A stretch of 64,000 nucleotides of DNA from Flaveria trinervia (GCA_025506515.1 CM046454.1:34697699-34761698); one strand, 5' to 3'. Counted from the first letter of the stretch, positions 19,945 to 32,260 are shown. Program-made: numbers and translations. The notes: generated from the sequence alone by a model not told the origin.

Positions 19945-21480
19945 TGATTCTGAACAGATACGGATCCTCCCAATAGTAATGTTTGATATCAGTAAAGAAC
20001 TTCTTCTTTCGCTGATAAGTCATTCCTTTGAGAAGGATTCCGCTTGCTAAGTAATTGAAATCAACAAACCAAGGATGTTCATCGATTGAGGATTGAATGT
20101 GCATAAGGAATTCGTGAGGAAAGTTGTCATTTATTATGGCTTCCTCACTTTGTGATGGACTTGAATCCTCGAGACGCGAGAGATGATCAGCCGCTAGATT
20201 TTCTGCTCCTTTCTTATCATGAATTTTTATGTCAAATTCTTGAAGTAGAAGAATCCAAAAAATCAATCTCGGCTTTGCATCTTGTTGTTGAACAAATACG
20301 AAGGGCTGCAGATCGGTGTAAACAATTGTTTTGGAAAGGATGAGATACGAGTGGAATTTGTCAATGCAAAAACTACCGCAAGAAGTTCTTTTTCGGTGGG
20401 TGTAGTTTTCTTGTGCGTCGTTTAGGGTTTGCTCGCATAATGAATTGGGTGAAAATGCTTGTCTTCCTTTGTCCTAATACGGCTCCTACCGCGAAACGCT
20501 TGCGTTGCGGCGCATATGAGTTCAAATGGTAGCGTCCAATCTGGGGAACCATGATTGGAGCGGTTACCAGCCTTCCTTAAATAATTTGAATGCGCTAATG
20601 CATTCGTCAGAAAATACGAATTGAACATCTTTCTCAAGAAGTTGAGTCATTGGTCGAGCAATTTTTGAGAAATCTTTGATGAAACGACGGTAGAATCCTG
20701 CATGACCTAGGAAACTCCTGATATCTTTCACGGTTGTGGGATGTGGAAGTTTAGAAATAGTGTCGACTTTGGCTTAATTGACTTCAAGCCCTGCTTGAGA
20801 GATTTTGTGTCCTAACACTATTCCTTCCGTAACCATGAAGTGGCACTTTTCCCAGTCTAAAACAATGTTAGAAACTTCACATCTAACCAGCATCTTCTCC
20901 AGATTTTAAAGACATTGCTCAAATGAGTTTCCAAAGATGGAGAAATCATCCATGAAAACTTCCATTGAGTGTTCAATCATGTCATGAAAAATTGCTACCA
21001 TGCATCTTTGAAATGTAGTAGGAGCATTACACAATCAAAGGCATTCGCCGATAAGCAAATGTGCCATATGGATAGGTGAATGTCGTCTTCTCTTGATCTT
21101 GGGAGCAATAGGGATTTGAAAGTAACATAAGAAACCATCCAGGAAACAATAGAACATTTTTCCAGATAATCGCTCAAGCATTTGGTCGATGAAAGGAAGA
21201 AGGATGTGATCTTTCCTTGTGGCGTCATTGAGTTTAAAATAGTCTATGCAAACTCTCCATCCGGTAACTTTACGAGTGGGAATAAGCTCATTCTTCTCGT
21301 TAGTTACAACAGTCATTCCTCTTTTCTTTGGAACAAATTGGACGGGACTAACCCAAGGTGAATCAGAAATAAGGTAAATCAAACTGGCATCTAGTAGTTT
21401 GATTACTTCTTTCTTCACCACCTCTTGCATGCTCGGGTTAAACATCTTTGAGGTTGAATGACGGATTTGAAGTTTTCCTC
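19945..21480 (-). pseudogene. pol: Athila reverse transcriptase-RNase H (broken)
   Basis: RT copies element RNA into DNA and RNase H removes the RNA strand. RT starts near 21445 (MQEVVKKEVIKLLDAS) and includes SPWVSPVQFVPKKRG, WRVCIDYFKLN, the region around FLDGF, and the catalytic FMDDFS at about 20929-20958. Thumb and RNase H follow (FLGHAGFYRRFI, then VYTDLQPF). 19835-20266 carries the connection region KKGAENLAADHLSR. There are at least five frameshifts or stops between these pieces. Confidence 0.85.
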
Positions 21481-22820
21481 CATCAATATTTTATGAGTGC
21501 AAAAGGATGGATTGATGCCCTGATGTCCATGATTTTCCATGCAATTGCTCGTTTGTGTGCCTTAATCACATCGAGCAACTTGTTCTTCTCATCAATTGAT
21601 AACGTGGATGAGATTATGATAGGAAGTTGAGTTATGTTTCCAAGAAAAGTGTATTCGAGTGAGATGGAAGTTCTTTGAGCTCTAAAACCGTAGGGTCTTC
21701 TATAGAAGGTTTGGCTTTTGGTTCTAGGTCTTGCTCAATGATCTCAAATGCTTCTTGATGAAATGATGTTTCATCAACTTCAAGTTCTTGAATGATTTGG
21801 TTCTCACAAATGGGTTCGGTGATTTGGACTTCTATAATTAAGTGTTGCAAGCTTCATTTTGAAGAGTTTTCTCCAAATGACAACTTATGATTGAATCGCA
21901 AGCATCAACGTAACAGAGTGAGTCATCATGATGTTGAGGGTGTTTCATGGATTGACCTATATCAAAAGTTACTTCCTCCTCATCTACTCTAAGCGTGAGT
22001 TTGCCTGTACAAACATCAATAAGGGCTCGAGCAGTCCCTAAGAAAGGTCGACCTAGGATAAGTGGAACATTTTTGTCTTCATCCATGTCAAGGATCACAA
22101 AATCAACGGGAAATATGAATTTGTCAATTTTATCTAAGAGATTTTCAATGATGTTTCTCGGATATTTGACAGAACGGTTAGCTAACTGGATGCTCATACG
22201 GGTAGGTCTAGGTTCACCTTGGTTTAATTTTTTGAAAACCGCTTAAGGCATAAGGTTAATGCTTGCACCTAAATCAACTAACGCGTTACTGATAGAAAGT
22301 TTTCCTATTAGGCAAGGTATGGTGAAACTTCCTGGATCAGTCATCTTTTGAGGTAGTTTGTTTTGAAGAACTGCAAAGCATTCCTCATTCGAAACTACAT
22401 GTGATAACTCTTCCAGTTTCTTTTTGTTTGACAAGACACCTTTTAGAAACTTAGTGTAGTTTGGCATTTGTGCTAAGGCCTCCACCAAGAGCAGATTGAT
22501 GTGGAGTTGCTTGAACAACCCAAGGAATTTGCCATATTGTGTCTCCATTCTTTGTTGTCTCAAACGACCTGGATATGGAGGTGGTGGAACATAAGGTGGT
22601 GGTGGAACGTATTTCTTGGCTGGTTCTTCAATAACAACAGGTTGCTTTTGCTTATCAATCGCATTACTTGGAGTTTCAATTTCTACCTCTTCAAGGATGG
22701 GTTGCAATGCGGGTGCATCACCTTGAGTGGTTTTGCCACTCCTGGTGGTGATGGTTTTGACTTGAGCATTAGGGTTTGTTATAGTGTTGCTGGGCAAAGC
22801 TCCTTGAGGTCTTTTTGATA
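21481..22820 (-). pseudogene. pro: Athila protease region (broken)
   Basis: The aspartic protease that processes Gag-Pol is read at 22243-22797 and 21838-22197. The active-site motif is ALVDLGASINLMP, with Leu after the catalytic Asp as is normal for Athila. VPLILGRPFLGTARALID is the flap-distal motif. Upstream is the TRSGK linker and a proline-rich PPPPYVPPPPYPGR stretch. A stop directly after NLMP and a frameshift at 21838 disrupt it. Confidence 0.82.
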
Positions 22821-22824
22821 GCTG

Positions 22825-24168
22825 TTATGCTATTTGACCTACTTGGTGCTCTATGGTTTGCAATGATGCTTTGTTGCTTTTGATGTCAACTTCGTTTCTT
22901 TGGAACCTCTCCTCATTTCTTCGATCAGATTTCCGGATGTACTCATCTATGGCTTGTGTGGTTAACATCAACTGCTGCAATAAGTCTTCCATTGATGATG
23001 CTCCACGGTCTTGGTTACTACTTCTTGGACCTTGGTATGGTGGTTTTTGTTGTTGGTAAAGTGGCATTCGGTTGAATCCAGACGATTGTTGGTTATTACC
23101 AGCATCTTTGTAATTTGAGTTGCTTCTCCAATTTGAGTTGTTGTTGTATGAGTTGTTTTGGCCTCCTACGTAGTCAACATCTTCAACCATCATAATGCCT
23201 TGTGGGTATTCGTTGGTCTTGTGTGAATTTCCACATGTGTTACATCGTGTTGGAGTTTTCCTTAGCTCGCTTTGCAATTGTTCGAATTTTTTGGTTAGAG
23301 CTTCTAATTGGGCTGCAATTAGGGTTTAAGAGTCTACTTGATGAATACCTTTAGAACTAGGTTTGGTTCTTAAGGGATTGTAAGCAAAGCTCTTCTTAGC
23401 TGCTCTTTCTAAGGCTTGGTATGCTTCTGTGGTGTGACACTTCCGAAATCTCCTCCCGCACTTTGGTCTACCGCTTGCTTGTGGGCTCCGCTGATTGCAT
23501 CATAAAAGGTTGATACTACAGCCATAGATCAAGTCCGTGATGTGGGCATCTCCAAAGGAGACTTTTATATCTCTCCCATGCTGCGTGTAATGATTCATCG
23601 TCTTCTTGGCGAAAACTTGTGATGCTGCTTCTTAGTTTGGCAGTGCGATCGGGTGGAAAGTATTTCAAAAGGAATTGTTCAGCCATTTCCGCCCATGTGG
23701 TGATGGAACCAGGCAGAAGTAAATCAAGCCAATCGATGGCTTGACCTTGAAGTGAAAATGGAAAAAGTCTTAGTTGAATGGCGTCCTCTGAAGAGTTATG
23801 ATTTTGAAGGTTGCACAGATACGAAGGAATCATGAGATGTGAGCATTAGGATATTCGTCTTGTAACTCATGGAACTAAACAGAGTTTTCTACGAGTTGGA
23901 TAATACTAGAATTAATCTCAAAATTGTTGGCTGCTATTGCTGGTTGGACAACACAAGACTCATAACCATCTATTGACGGTGTGGCATAGTGTGTCATCTT
24001 CATTTCCTCGTCTTGGTTAGCCATGTCTTCTTCGGACGGTGTATCTTCCAAAATTTCTTCTTCAATGACTAGTGCTGCTTGTTGTGATCTTTTGCGCAAT
24101 CTTTGATAGAAAAGTCGTTCGGGTTCCGGAAGAGACGAAATAAGTTCAGAACTAGACGAGTTGGACAT
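22825..24168 (-). pseudogene. gag: Athila gag (broken)
   Basis: Gag is the structural protein of the element particle. The start used is the ATG at 24168 (MSNSSSSELISSLPEP). 23516-23833 is the retrotransposon Gag core (LRLFPFSLQGQAIDWL, FPPDRTAKLRSSI, RCPHHGL). 22825-23277 holds the zinc knuckle CNTCGNSHKTNEY, where the fourth ligand, expected Cys, is Tyr, and then an Asn-rich tail. Stops lie near 23875 and 23515. The Cys-to-Tyr change would weaken RNA binding. Confidence 0.82.
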
Positions 24169-24334
24169 ACACTAACTTAAAGAAGCATAAACTAACTAAG
24201 GCTTAAAATGAATCAGGAAAAAGTAACTAAACTAACTAGGGCAAACTACCTAAAAATAAATATGAATTTTAAACAAAAATATATTAACAAGTTATATAGT
24301 CAAAAATTTAGTTTGTCTTTCAAACTGTCGTGTG
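24169..24334 (-). other. Athila untranslated leader
   Basis: About 165 A-rich bases lie between PBS and gag. No coding pattern is visible. Confidence 0.6.
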
Positions 24335-24352
24335 TCCCCGGCAACGGCGCCA
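24335..24352 (-). other. Athila primer binding site (tRNA-Asp type)
   Basis: The minus strand reads TGGCGCCGTTGCCGGGGA, the sequence complementary to the tRNA-Asp 3' end used by Athila and related gypsy elements. It lies six bases from the LTR end. Confidence 0.92.
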
Positions 24353-24358
24353 AAAACT

Positions 24359-26040
24359 TGATGGTTGTGTGGATAGTATATATATTTTGATAAAGATTTA
24401 TTGCACAGATTCAGTTTTAATTGGTTATTATTAATACTAAACCACACACACAAAAGGCAATGTACCTGTCATGTGGTAATATAGTGTTGGTAAGAACCGA
24501 GTATCAATCCGTGGACACACCTAGCCTACTCAACAAACTTGACGTTTGACTATCAGATTTGGTTTTTGTTAAAGAAAATGATAATTTGCATTGGAAAGAT
24601 TTTTAGGATTTAAAAAAATAGTAATAGAAAGAAAGTAAACTAAGAATTGAAGCGTTTGGATTTAAAACCACGGAATAAAAGTTATCATCCTAACTAGACT
24701 CCACTTATGTAACCTTGATGAATTGGTGGTGTGATTTAATGATATGGATAATGTAATTATGTTAATGTTTATAAAGATGAGCTGGCGCGATTTCTCGTCT
24801 ATCCTGCTGTCGTAGTGACTTGATCCTGTCAGGCTGAGTTTTACTACTCAGATCAAAGCCCTAGTAATGTAAGTAAATCTTTTGTGACCTATTTGACATA
24901 TGATTTCTGAAAACATACCTTAATGTCAAAAAAAGAGTTGATCAGGTTCCTTCCTAACATACCATTAATTTTAGAAAACCGTATCACTTACTGAAGTTTC
25001 CGAACTAATAAAAGGGAACCCGCAAATGATTAGAAAGTTAAAGTGATATGATTTCTAATAATGATTTCTAGTTCATTAGCCATGGATTTATTATGAAGAC
25101 CAGTTTCGTGAATGAAAGTTAATCATATGGTTTTTCAACTTTGTATGACGATCACAATCACGAACCATAAATTTGTAACTTCCCGTTCAAATGTAGATGC
25201 TACTCATCAATAGTTTTCCCAAAACCACCATAACATTAACATAATATATATCACACCATTAGTTCATCACAAATTACATAAGTTTCATCCGATTAGGATG
25301 ATAAAAAGAGTTAAGCTCATAATGTGCTTGAATATAACAACATAGAACAAAGAAGATAGATATGTAATCATTGGTGAAATGGAACAATCAAACCGATAAT
25401 TCATAATGGATGGTGTTTAGACGATCCCGAGCTTCTTCCAAGTGTTGTATGCACCTCCCGAGCCTCCAAATGATCTTGAAGTCTTGATTCCCGAGAGAGT
25501 TCTGCAAAGTAACTCTCCCACCAAATCTTGCCAAAAATGGTGAACTCAGGCTTCTATTTATAGGCTTTTCGGAGTGTTTAAGCACGGCCCCATGCCTAAA
25601 AGGCAGGGCCCCGTGCTAGTACAATGCTTACGAAAGTTGGTCAGCTCGTACATGCAGGTTATGTCGGGCACGGCCCCGTGCTAAATGGGGCACGACCTTG
25701 TGTTGGAGGTGGGGCACGGCCCCGTGTCTACTTTTAGGGAACAGTACTTTTGTCCTTGTCAGATGTCCAAACACGGGGGTGTGTTAATTTAGCACGGGGG
25801 TGGTTTCTGGCAAAGCATGGGGGTGTGCTTAAAGAGGCACGACCCCATTCTTGGACTCCAAAGCGCGGATTACTCCAATTTCTTGCTAAATATGCTTCTT
25901 TTGTCCATCTTGCCCTTTTAAACACCTGAAAACACAATTTAAGACTCTTAAGTACATTTTCATCATTTTAAGAAAGATATTAAGGAATAATTGATGTGTT
26001 TTTGATAGGATTTTTATGTATAATTTGGGGCACATCAACA
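24359..26040 (-). repeat. Athila 5' LTR (about 1.68 kb)
   Basis: On the minus strand the LTR begins TGTTGATGTG at 26040 and ends ACCATCA at 24359, close to the PBS. The U3 (25563-26040) contains several G/C-rich palindromic repeats around GCACGGCCCCGTGC (25585-25860). No second LTR is present for comparison, so the outer limit rests on where the copia X reading frame resumes. Confidence 0.82.
25554..25562 (-). promoter_or_regulatory. Candidate Athila LTR TATA box
   Basis: CTATAAATA on the minus strand lies just after the G/C-rich palindrome cluster. Its position is plausible for U3/R. Only the sequence supports it. Confidence 0.5.
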
Positions 26041-27244
26041 GGGAACATGGATCTCTTATCTAATGTCAAACATATAAAAGGAGGTCATGTTTCGTTTGCT
26101 GGAAACAAAGGTTGGTACATCACAGCTCAAGGGGAAGTAGGTAACCAGAAAGTGAAGTTTGACAAGGTAAACTACATTCAAGAACTTCAGAATAACTTGC
26201 TTTCTGCTTCTCAAATTTGTGATAAAGACTTTAAGGTAGTGTTTGACAACAAGAAGTGCTATGTCCTGAAAAAGGACTATGTCATACCGGAGGATCAAGT
26301 ATTAATGTCTACATCAAGATATAAGGACCATTATGTCTTGGATCTATCAAAGGCCTCCACAACGGATCATGAAGTTCAGTGCTTCTTGTCAAAAGCTACT
26401 GAGAAGGAATCCATCTCCTGGTATAGAAGAATGGGACACATTAATCCACGGAAGATGAATCACTTGATCTAGAATGATCTAGTGAGAAGAGTTAACGTCA
26501 AAAACTTCCAACTTCTGGATTTCTATGTTGCATGCAAAAAGGGCAAACAGAAAGTCTCATAGGAAAAGAAAGTTCACTCTATCGAACTTCCTCTAAACTT
26601 TTTCACATGGATCTATTTGGTCCAGTCAGTACAAGAAGCATCGCATGCGACTTGTACTGCTATGTAGTTACTGATGACTACTCAAGTTTCACTTGGGTGA
26701 TGTTTCTGAAATCCAAATCAACATTTGAGTCATTCAAGGAGTTAGTAACTACTCTGGAGTCCTATACAAGTTGAAGGTATGTCAAGTGCGCTCAGACAAT
26801 GGAACCGAGTTCAAGAATCAATGGATGGAGGCTTATTGCAAGGAAAAGGGAATTGTGCATCAGTTCACTTCTGCGTACACTCCTCAGATGAATGGCGTTG
26901 CTGAAAGGAAGAATCGCAGCTAGATAGAGACAGCACGGACGATGCTAGCAGACTCAAAACTGCCTATCCAATTCTGGAATAAAGCAGTTGCAAATGCGTG
27001 TTATACGCTAAATCGGGTCCTGGTAGTTAAACGCCATGGAAAGATGTGTTACGAACTACTACAATGACGTAAACCTAATCTAGAGTATCTCGAGCCGTTT
27101 GGCGCTCCGTGCACCCTATTGAAGAAGACTCGGGAGGGAAAATTTAGCAAGAAGGCTGATGAGGGTATCTTTCTAGGATAGAACATACCGAACAAGAGGG
27201 TCTACAACAACTCAACAGGTCAGGTAGAAATGTGGTGTAATGTT

Positions 27245-27491
27245 GATGTTCAGAGATACACCACACCACCTGCTGGAAAAGGACCCGCCTTCTTTTTCAA
27301 CTATGATGGATTCTTCAAGTCCTCAACATACCACTCTCCACTTCTGATGATGAGTTAGTATAAAGATGATGTTCAGAGATACACCACACCACCTGCTGGA
27401 AAAGGACCCGCCTTCTTTTTCAACTATGATGGATTCTTCAAGTCCTTCAACATACCACTCTCCACTTCTGATGATGAGTTAGTATAAAGAT
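27245..27491 (+). repeat. 123-bp tandem duplication in copia X linker
   Basis: Two direct copies start at 27245 and 27368 (GATGTTCAGAGATACACC). They repeat the same coding segment between integrase and RT, each ending in a TAG. One extra T in the second copy is the main visible difference, so the duplication is recent or homogenised. Confidence 0.9.
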
Positions 27492-29323
27492 GATGTATGA
27501 TGTTCTAAACACACCAGCTCAGGAATCTACATCATCTGGACTACAAGGCGATTCATCTAACAACTCAAGGGGAGCACTTGAAGATAGTGACTCTTCCTCT
27601 AAAAAAGCCGTGGAGACTGATCAGAACAACTAGGAGCAATAAGTTCCCCCTACCGATAGTCCACAAGCATCTGACATTGATGCCTCTACGTCTTTGGAAC
27701 CTTAAACTCCTACTGCCTCAGATACTGAATCAAATTTTCATAATCTTGATTCTTAGGTAGTTGTTCCAACCACTCCTGGTTCACGACTAAATGTGTATCA
27801 TCCTTTGGATAATGTCATTGGAGATGTGAGATCAGGAGTTCAGACTAGAAATCAGTTGTATTCAGCTGATTATGCCTTGATGATGGAAAAGGATATCTTC
27901 ATGATGGTGCATATCGTTGCTTTGTGTCTCAGTTCGAGCCAAAGTATGTTAGTGAAGCCCTAAATGATAAGGCATGGGTGAGTGCCATACAAGAAGAACT
28001 TCTTCAGTTCAAGAAGTTAGGTGTATGGACTCTGGTGGATAGACCTAAAGGTGCTAAGGTCATTGGCACAAAATGGGTCTTGAAATGCAAGAAAGATGAT
28101 CAAGGCGTGATCATCAAAAACAAGGCTCGACTTGTTATTCAAGGATTTTGACAAGCCGAGGGCATTGACTACAATGAAGTGCTTGCACCCGTGGCAAGAA
28201 TGGAAGCAATCCGTATCTTCCTTGCCTACGCATCATATATGAAGATTAAAGTTTATCAACTTGATGTGAAGAGTGCAATCCTTCATGGTGAAATATGAGA
28301 GACAGTGTATGTCAGTCAACTCGAGGGATTTGAGGATCCATATCATCGGGACAAACTTTACAAACTCGACAAGGCTCTATATGGGCTTCCTCAAGCTTCT
28401 AGAGCCTGGTATGAGAAATTCTTGATTCACCTTGTGAAACATGGTTTTCGCAGAGGTGTCATTGATTGTACACTGTTCATAAAAGAAAAGGATGGAGATT
28501 TACTGCTTGTCCAAATCTATGTCGATGACATAATCTTCGGTTCAAAGAACGAAGATCTATGTAAAGAGTTTGAAGCAGTAATGAAGGCTGAGTTTGAAAT
28601 GAGTGCCATGGGAGAGATGAAATTCTTTCTCTGGTTACAGGTGGATCAGACACCAAAAGGGATTTTCTTATATCAGACCAAGTATGTAGGAGATATCCTC
28701 AGTTGGTTTGACATGGAGAATGCTTTCGTAGCAGGGACTCCACTTGCTACAAACCATGATGTAGCACCTGATGAGAATAGTGATCTGGTCGATGCCATAA
28801 TGTACCGAGGAATGATTGGATCTCTCATGTACCTCACTGCCTCAAGACCTGATATCATGTATGCAACATGTTTATGTTCAAGATATCAGGCAAAGCCAAA
28901 AGTTAACCATCTGATAGGGGTCAAAAGGATCTTTCGTTATCTGAAGGGTACTCCAACACTAGGGTTGTGGTATCTCATGACGATGACTTCGAGCTAACAG
29001 CGTATAGTGACTCAGATTACGGTGGTTGCAAGATGAACTACAAGTCTACATTAGCGTGAAGTCAATTCTTTGGGAGGATATTAGTGACCTGGCAGTGTAA
29101 GAAGCAGGCCTTGGTTGCTTTGTCAACCTGTGAAGCCGAATACGTTGCTGCTGCAAGTTGCTGTTCACAAATCATATGGATTCAACAGCAAATGCGAGAC
29201 TACGGTTTGAAATTCTCTTCTACTCCAATTTTTGTTGATAACTCTTCTGCAATTGCAGTAACAAAAAATCCAGTCCAACATCCTAAGACCAAACACATCG
29301 GCATAAAATATCATTTTATACGT

Positions 29324-29328
29324 GATTG
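29324..29328. repeat. Putative L1 target duplication GATTG (left copy)
   Basis: These are the five copia X bases before the L1 LTR, inside codons of the RNase H HFIRD motif. The right copy would be beyond the window, so this is predicted only. Confidence 0.45.
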
Positions 29329-30251
29329 TGTTAGACCAAAAGAACCAATGAGCCAAGATCAGAAAACCTCTAAGTCCCACATGATATCACAACAACTGCT
29401 GAAAGCTTCATCAGCAGTTCGACAAGTGCTGAAAACTCCAAAAGCTGAAGATCAAGTGCTGAAGACTTCAACAGCTGAAGACTAAAGTGCTGAAGTTCAA
29501 CAGCTGAAGAACACAAGTGCTGAAGCTGAACAGCTAAAGAACACAAGTGCTGAAGCTGAACAGCTGAAGAAGACAAGTGCTGAAGCTGAAGACCAAAGTA
29601 CTGAAGTACAACAGCTGAAGAGTTTACAAGTGCTGAAGATCAACAACTGATGTACAAAGTCTGAAGACAAAGACTGAAGACATCAGCTGATGATATCTAC
29701 TGAAGTCATCAGCTGATGAAACGTCTAAAGTTCAAGTCTGAAGATCAAGTACTGAAGTTTTAGTAGTTTGTCACAACAGCTGAAGAGTACTTCTTCAGTA
29801 GTTGTGATACCAGTAGTTTTATGTTTTTACTTTCAGTAGTTTTGTAAAACGACAGAAGAGCTTGTTCTTCAGTCGTTGTAGTTTCAGTAGTTTTATGTTT
29901 TTTAGTAGTTATAATAACTGATAACACTTAGTATTTTTTGTAAGGAGATGTCAGCTGTTTTGACATCTTCAGTAGTTGTGTTTCAGTTGTAATAATTCTG
30001 TTAGATGTCACTATCAAGTGACATCAGCAGACGTCACATCTCTTATAAGAGGTGTCGACCTAATTGTAATTGTGACATTCCGTTACCACGAAAGCGAATA
30101 TTGAATGAAATATATTTGCAGAACTTTCTCTTTCTATAACCGTCTTGTTCTTCATTGAATATCGTTTCGTTCTTGTGAATTGGCTAATTCCTTGTTAGAA
30201 TTCCGCTGCTATACTCTCTAATCAATCAAACGTAGATCACTGATCCTAACA
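29329..30251 (+). repeat. L1 5' LTR (923 bp)
   Basis: The LTR starts TGTTAGACC and ends CCTAACA. U3 has diverged AAGTGCTGAAG/CAGCTGAAG minisatellite units (29397-29640), then CAGTAGTT-type motifs, the promoter palindrome and U5. It is the A1 subtype, matching L2 and A0. Confidence 0.9.
30004..30049 (+). promoter_or_regulatory. L1 LTR core promoter: palindrome, GACGTCAC, TATA
   Basis: A perfect inverted repeat with 9-base arms (GATGTCACT / AGTGACATC, loop ATCA, 30004-30025) is followed by GACGTCAC (30030-30037) and a shortened TATA box TTATAAG (30043-30049). Sister LTRs have TATATAAG, so this one lost two bases. Confidence 0.6.
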
Positions 30252-30253
30252 AG

Positions 30254-30265
30254 TGGTATCAGAGC
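30254..30265 (+). other. L1 primer binding site
   Basis: TGGTATCAGAGC lies two bases after the LTR and is complementary to initiator-Met tRNA. It is followed by a 211-base leader (30266-30476) like that of A0. Confidence 0.92.
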
Positions 30266-30476
30266 TGGTTAATCATTGATCGATCTAACAATTGATCATT
30301 GAAACTGCTAATTGATATCTGTGTTTGATTGAATTAGCATATTCGCAAGAACTGGTTATAGATTATTGAATTTCTGTCGCTTTCGTTCATTTACTTTGAG
30401 ATCTCTTTTGGTTAAATTGGTTGTTGCGTTTTGTTCTAAATCTCTTTTAGCTTAATCGAATTTGATTGAATCTGAG

Positions 30477-32260
30477 ATGACTACTCCTTCTAATGATCCT
30501 CACAATACCGGTTCCTCAACCAAGCCTCCGATGCTGGTTAGGACCGAGTATAACATATGGCAACGAAGAATGCTTCATCACCTGTCTGTTAACAGTTCAG
30601 GTTGTTGGACATCTGTGGTACATGGACCACATAAGCCTATGGTGAACAATCCGGAAACCAATCAAATGGTTCCGAAGAAGAAGGAACAATACTCTGATGA
30701 AGACCGGAAACTGTTTGAGATTGATGCTAAAGCCCATGGAATTCTGGCCATGGCACTGCCTAATGAAATCTATTCAGGGCTTATGCATCATGAAACTGCT
30801 CATGATCTCTGGAATGCCCTGAAGGAACAATTCGGTGGCACAGATGAGGTCTTAGCAAACAATAGAGAAATTCTTGCCCAACAATATGAGACATTCTCTC
30901 GTAGAAAGGGTGAGACCTGACTCAACAGTTTGAGCGTTTTTCCTACTTGATCTCTGAGCTGAAAATGGTGAAACAGGAATACACCAATAGCCAGATGAAC
31001 AACAGGTTCCTTAGATCACTACCTGAGAGATGGGACACTTACAATATTGTCCTACGCTCCAGTGAAATCTGGATAGCCTATCTCTCACCAACTTCATGGG
31101 AAACTGCTTACATTTGAAAGAGAGATAGAGCAGAAGAGGAAACTGTCCTCATCAGGAAAGCTCACTGATGACTTTGTACAGGGAATACTGCCTTGGTTGG
31201 TCATGAGTCAGAATATGCTGCATCTGAAAGCAATTATGATCAGCATATTGATTTCTCTTCAAATAGTTCTGATCATGCATTTGTTGGTATTGAGAGTCAT
31301 TCTGGCAGTAATAGTGACAATTTATGCTTCATTATGGATGATCTGAAAGGAATTGCTGATGATGATCTAGAAGAGATGGATATTCTGAGCCAAATGGCAT
31401 TGATTAATATCAGATCTCAGAAGTTCTATAAGAGAACTGGCAGGAAATTTCCTGGACTCTCTGGCAAAACCAAAGTTGGTTTTGACAAGAGTAAGTTGAG
31501 GTGTCACAAATGCCAAAGGCTAGGACACTTTGCAAGTGAGTGTAGATCAACTGGATCTAACTCTTCTGCACCCTTTGTGACTTTTCCTAGTACTAGTCCA
31601 CAAAACAGAGGGCAACATCCTGCTGGTTCTGGTCATCATTCACATTCTAGATCTCCTGCATACTTTGTTCCCCAGGGTCAAATGTCATATCCTTATCCCT
31701 GCTATTATATGCCTCAACCAAATCCTGTTCAAGCTCTAATTGCACAACAACCACAAGCATTGCCTGAACCACAACCTTCCCAATCTCATCAACAAACTCA
31801 ACCTCAACAACACAGCTTCTTCACCCCAGGAATTGTTGACTGGAGCAGTTTACCAGATGACTTGTCTGGTCATGAACAACTGTTCTCAGGTGCTGGTCAA
31901 CATGGTGGTGAAAGTCCTTTGGAAATCTAGCTCTTATGGCTTTGGATTCTGCTGATACTTCTCCACTAATGCCTCTACACCAAAGGTATCACAGGTATCC
32001 TCTGAGGCAAAAGCCAAATTATGTTCTGAAACATGCATAGCAGCATTTGCATCTATTAGAGAAGCAAATGTAGCTTTAATCAACAAGAACATTGAGCTAG
32101 AACAAATAATTTCCAAAAGCAAAGCTGAATTTGAGTCTGTGCTTAATGATAAGAATGATGAGATTTACAAACTTAAATGCCAAATAACTGATGATAAGGC
32201 TAGGGAAGAGATACTTCTAAAGAAGTATAAAGATCTCAAAGAAACCTTGTAGTTACCCAG
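30477..32260 (+). pseudogene. gag: L1 gag, first part (split by L2)
   Basis: The start MTTPSNDPHNTGSS matches A0. The N-terminal domain is open to 30916, where a lost base shifts the frame. Further indels lie near 31060 and 31180. 31193-31930 is open and includes the knuckle CHKCQRLGHFASEC (Arg to Ser relative to A0, ligands kept) and the Gln/Pro-rich tract. The coiled-coil-like region is cut at 32260 by L2 and continues at 58072. Confidence 0.88.
32256..32260. repeat. Target-site duplication CCCAG of L2, left copy
   Basis: CCCAG precedes the L2 LTR and is repeated at 58067-58071. Removing L2 and one copy restores the gag order seen in A0 (11360-11400). Confidence 0.93.

Larger units (their letters stand above)
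16574..26040 (-). mobile_element. Athila-type Ty3/gypsy retrotransposon (3' end missing)
   Basis: On the minus strand: 5' LTR (26040-24359), tRNA-Asp PBS (24352-24335), gag, protease, RT-RNase H, integrase, then about 2.2 kb of unassigned 3' sequence up to the gap. Athila assignment rests on the PBS, the protease motif ALVDLGASINLMP and the protein order. The element splits the copia X pol at 26040/26041. Its 3' LTR and left target duplication are not seen. All ORFs are interrupted. Confidence 0.85.
26041..29328 (+). pseudogene. pol: Copia X pol (protease end to RNase H), broken and split
   Basis: This is the pol of a plus-strand copia element cut on the left by Athila and on the right by L1. 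In order: the GAG-pre-integrase domain (26041-26470; LLSASQICDK, SWYRRMGHINP), integrase (about 26520-27230; HMDLFGPVSTRS, VTDDYSSFTWVMF, SDNGTEFKN at 26795 in a shifted frame, GVAERKN), a linker, RT (27924-28997; KNKARLVIQGF, LYGLPQASRAWYEKF, catalytic YVDDIIFGS at about 28518) and RNase H (29084-29328; KHIGIKYHFIRD). FFLWLQ replaces the usual FFLGLQ. Many frameshifts and stops are present. The lineage is Sirevirus-like but distinct from family A. Confidence 0.85.
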
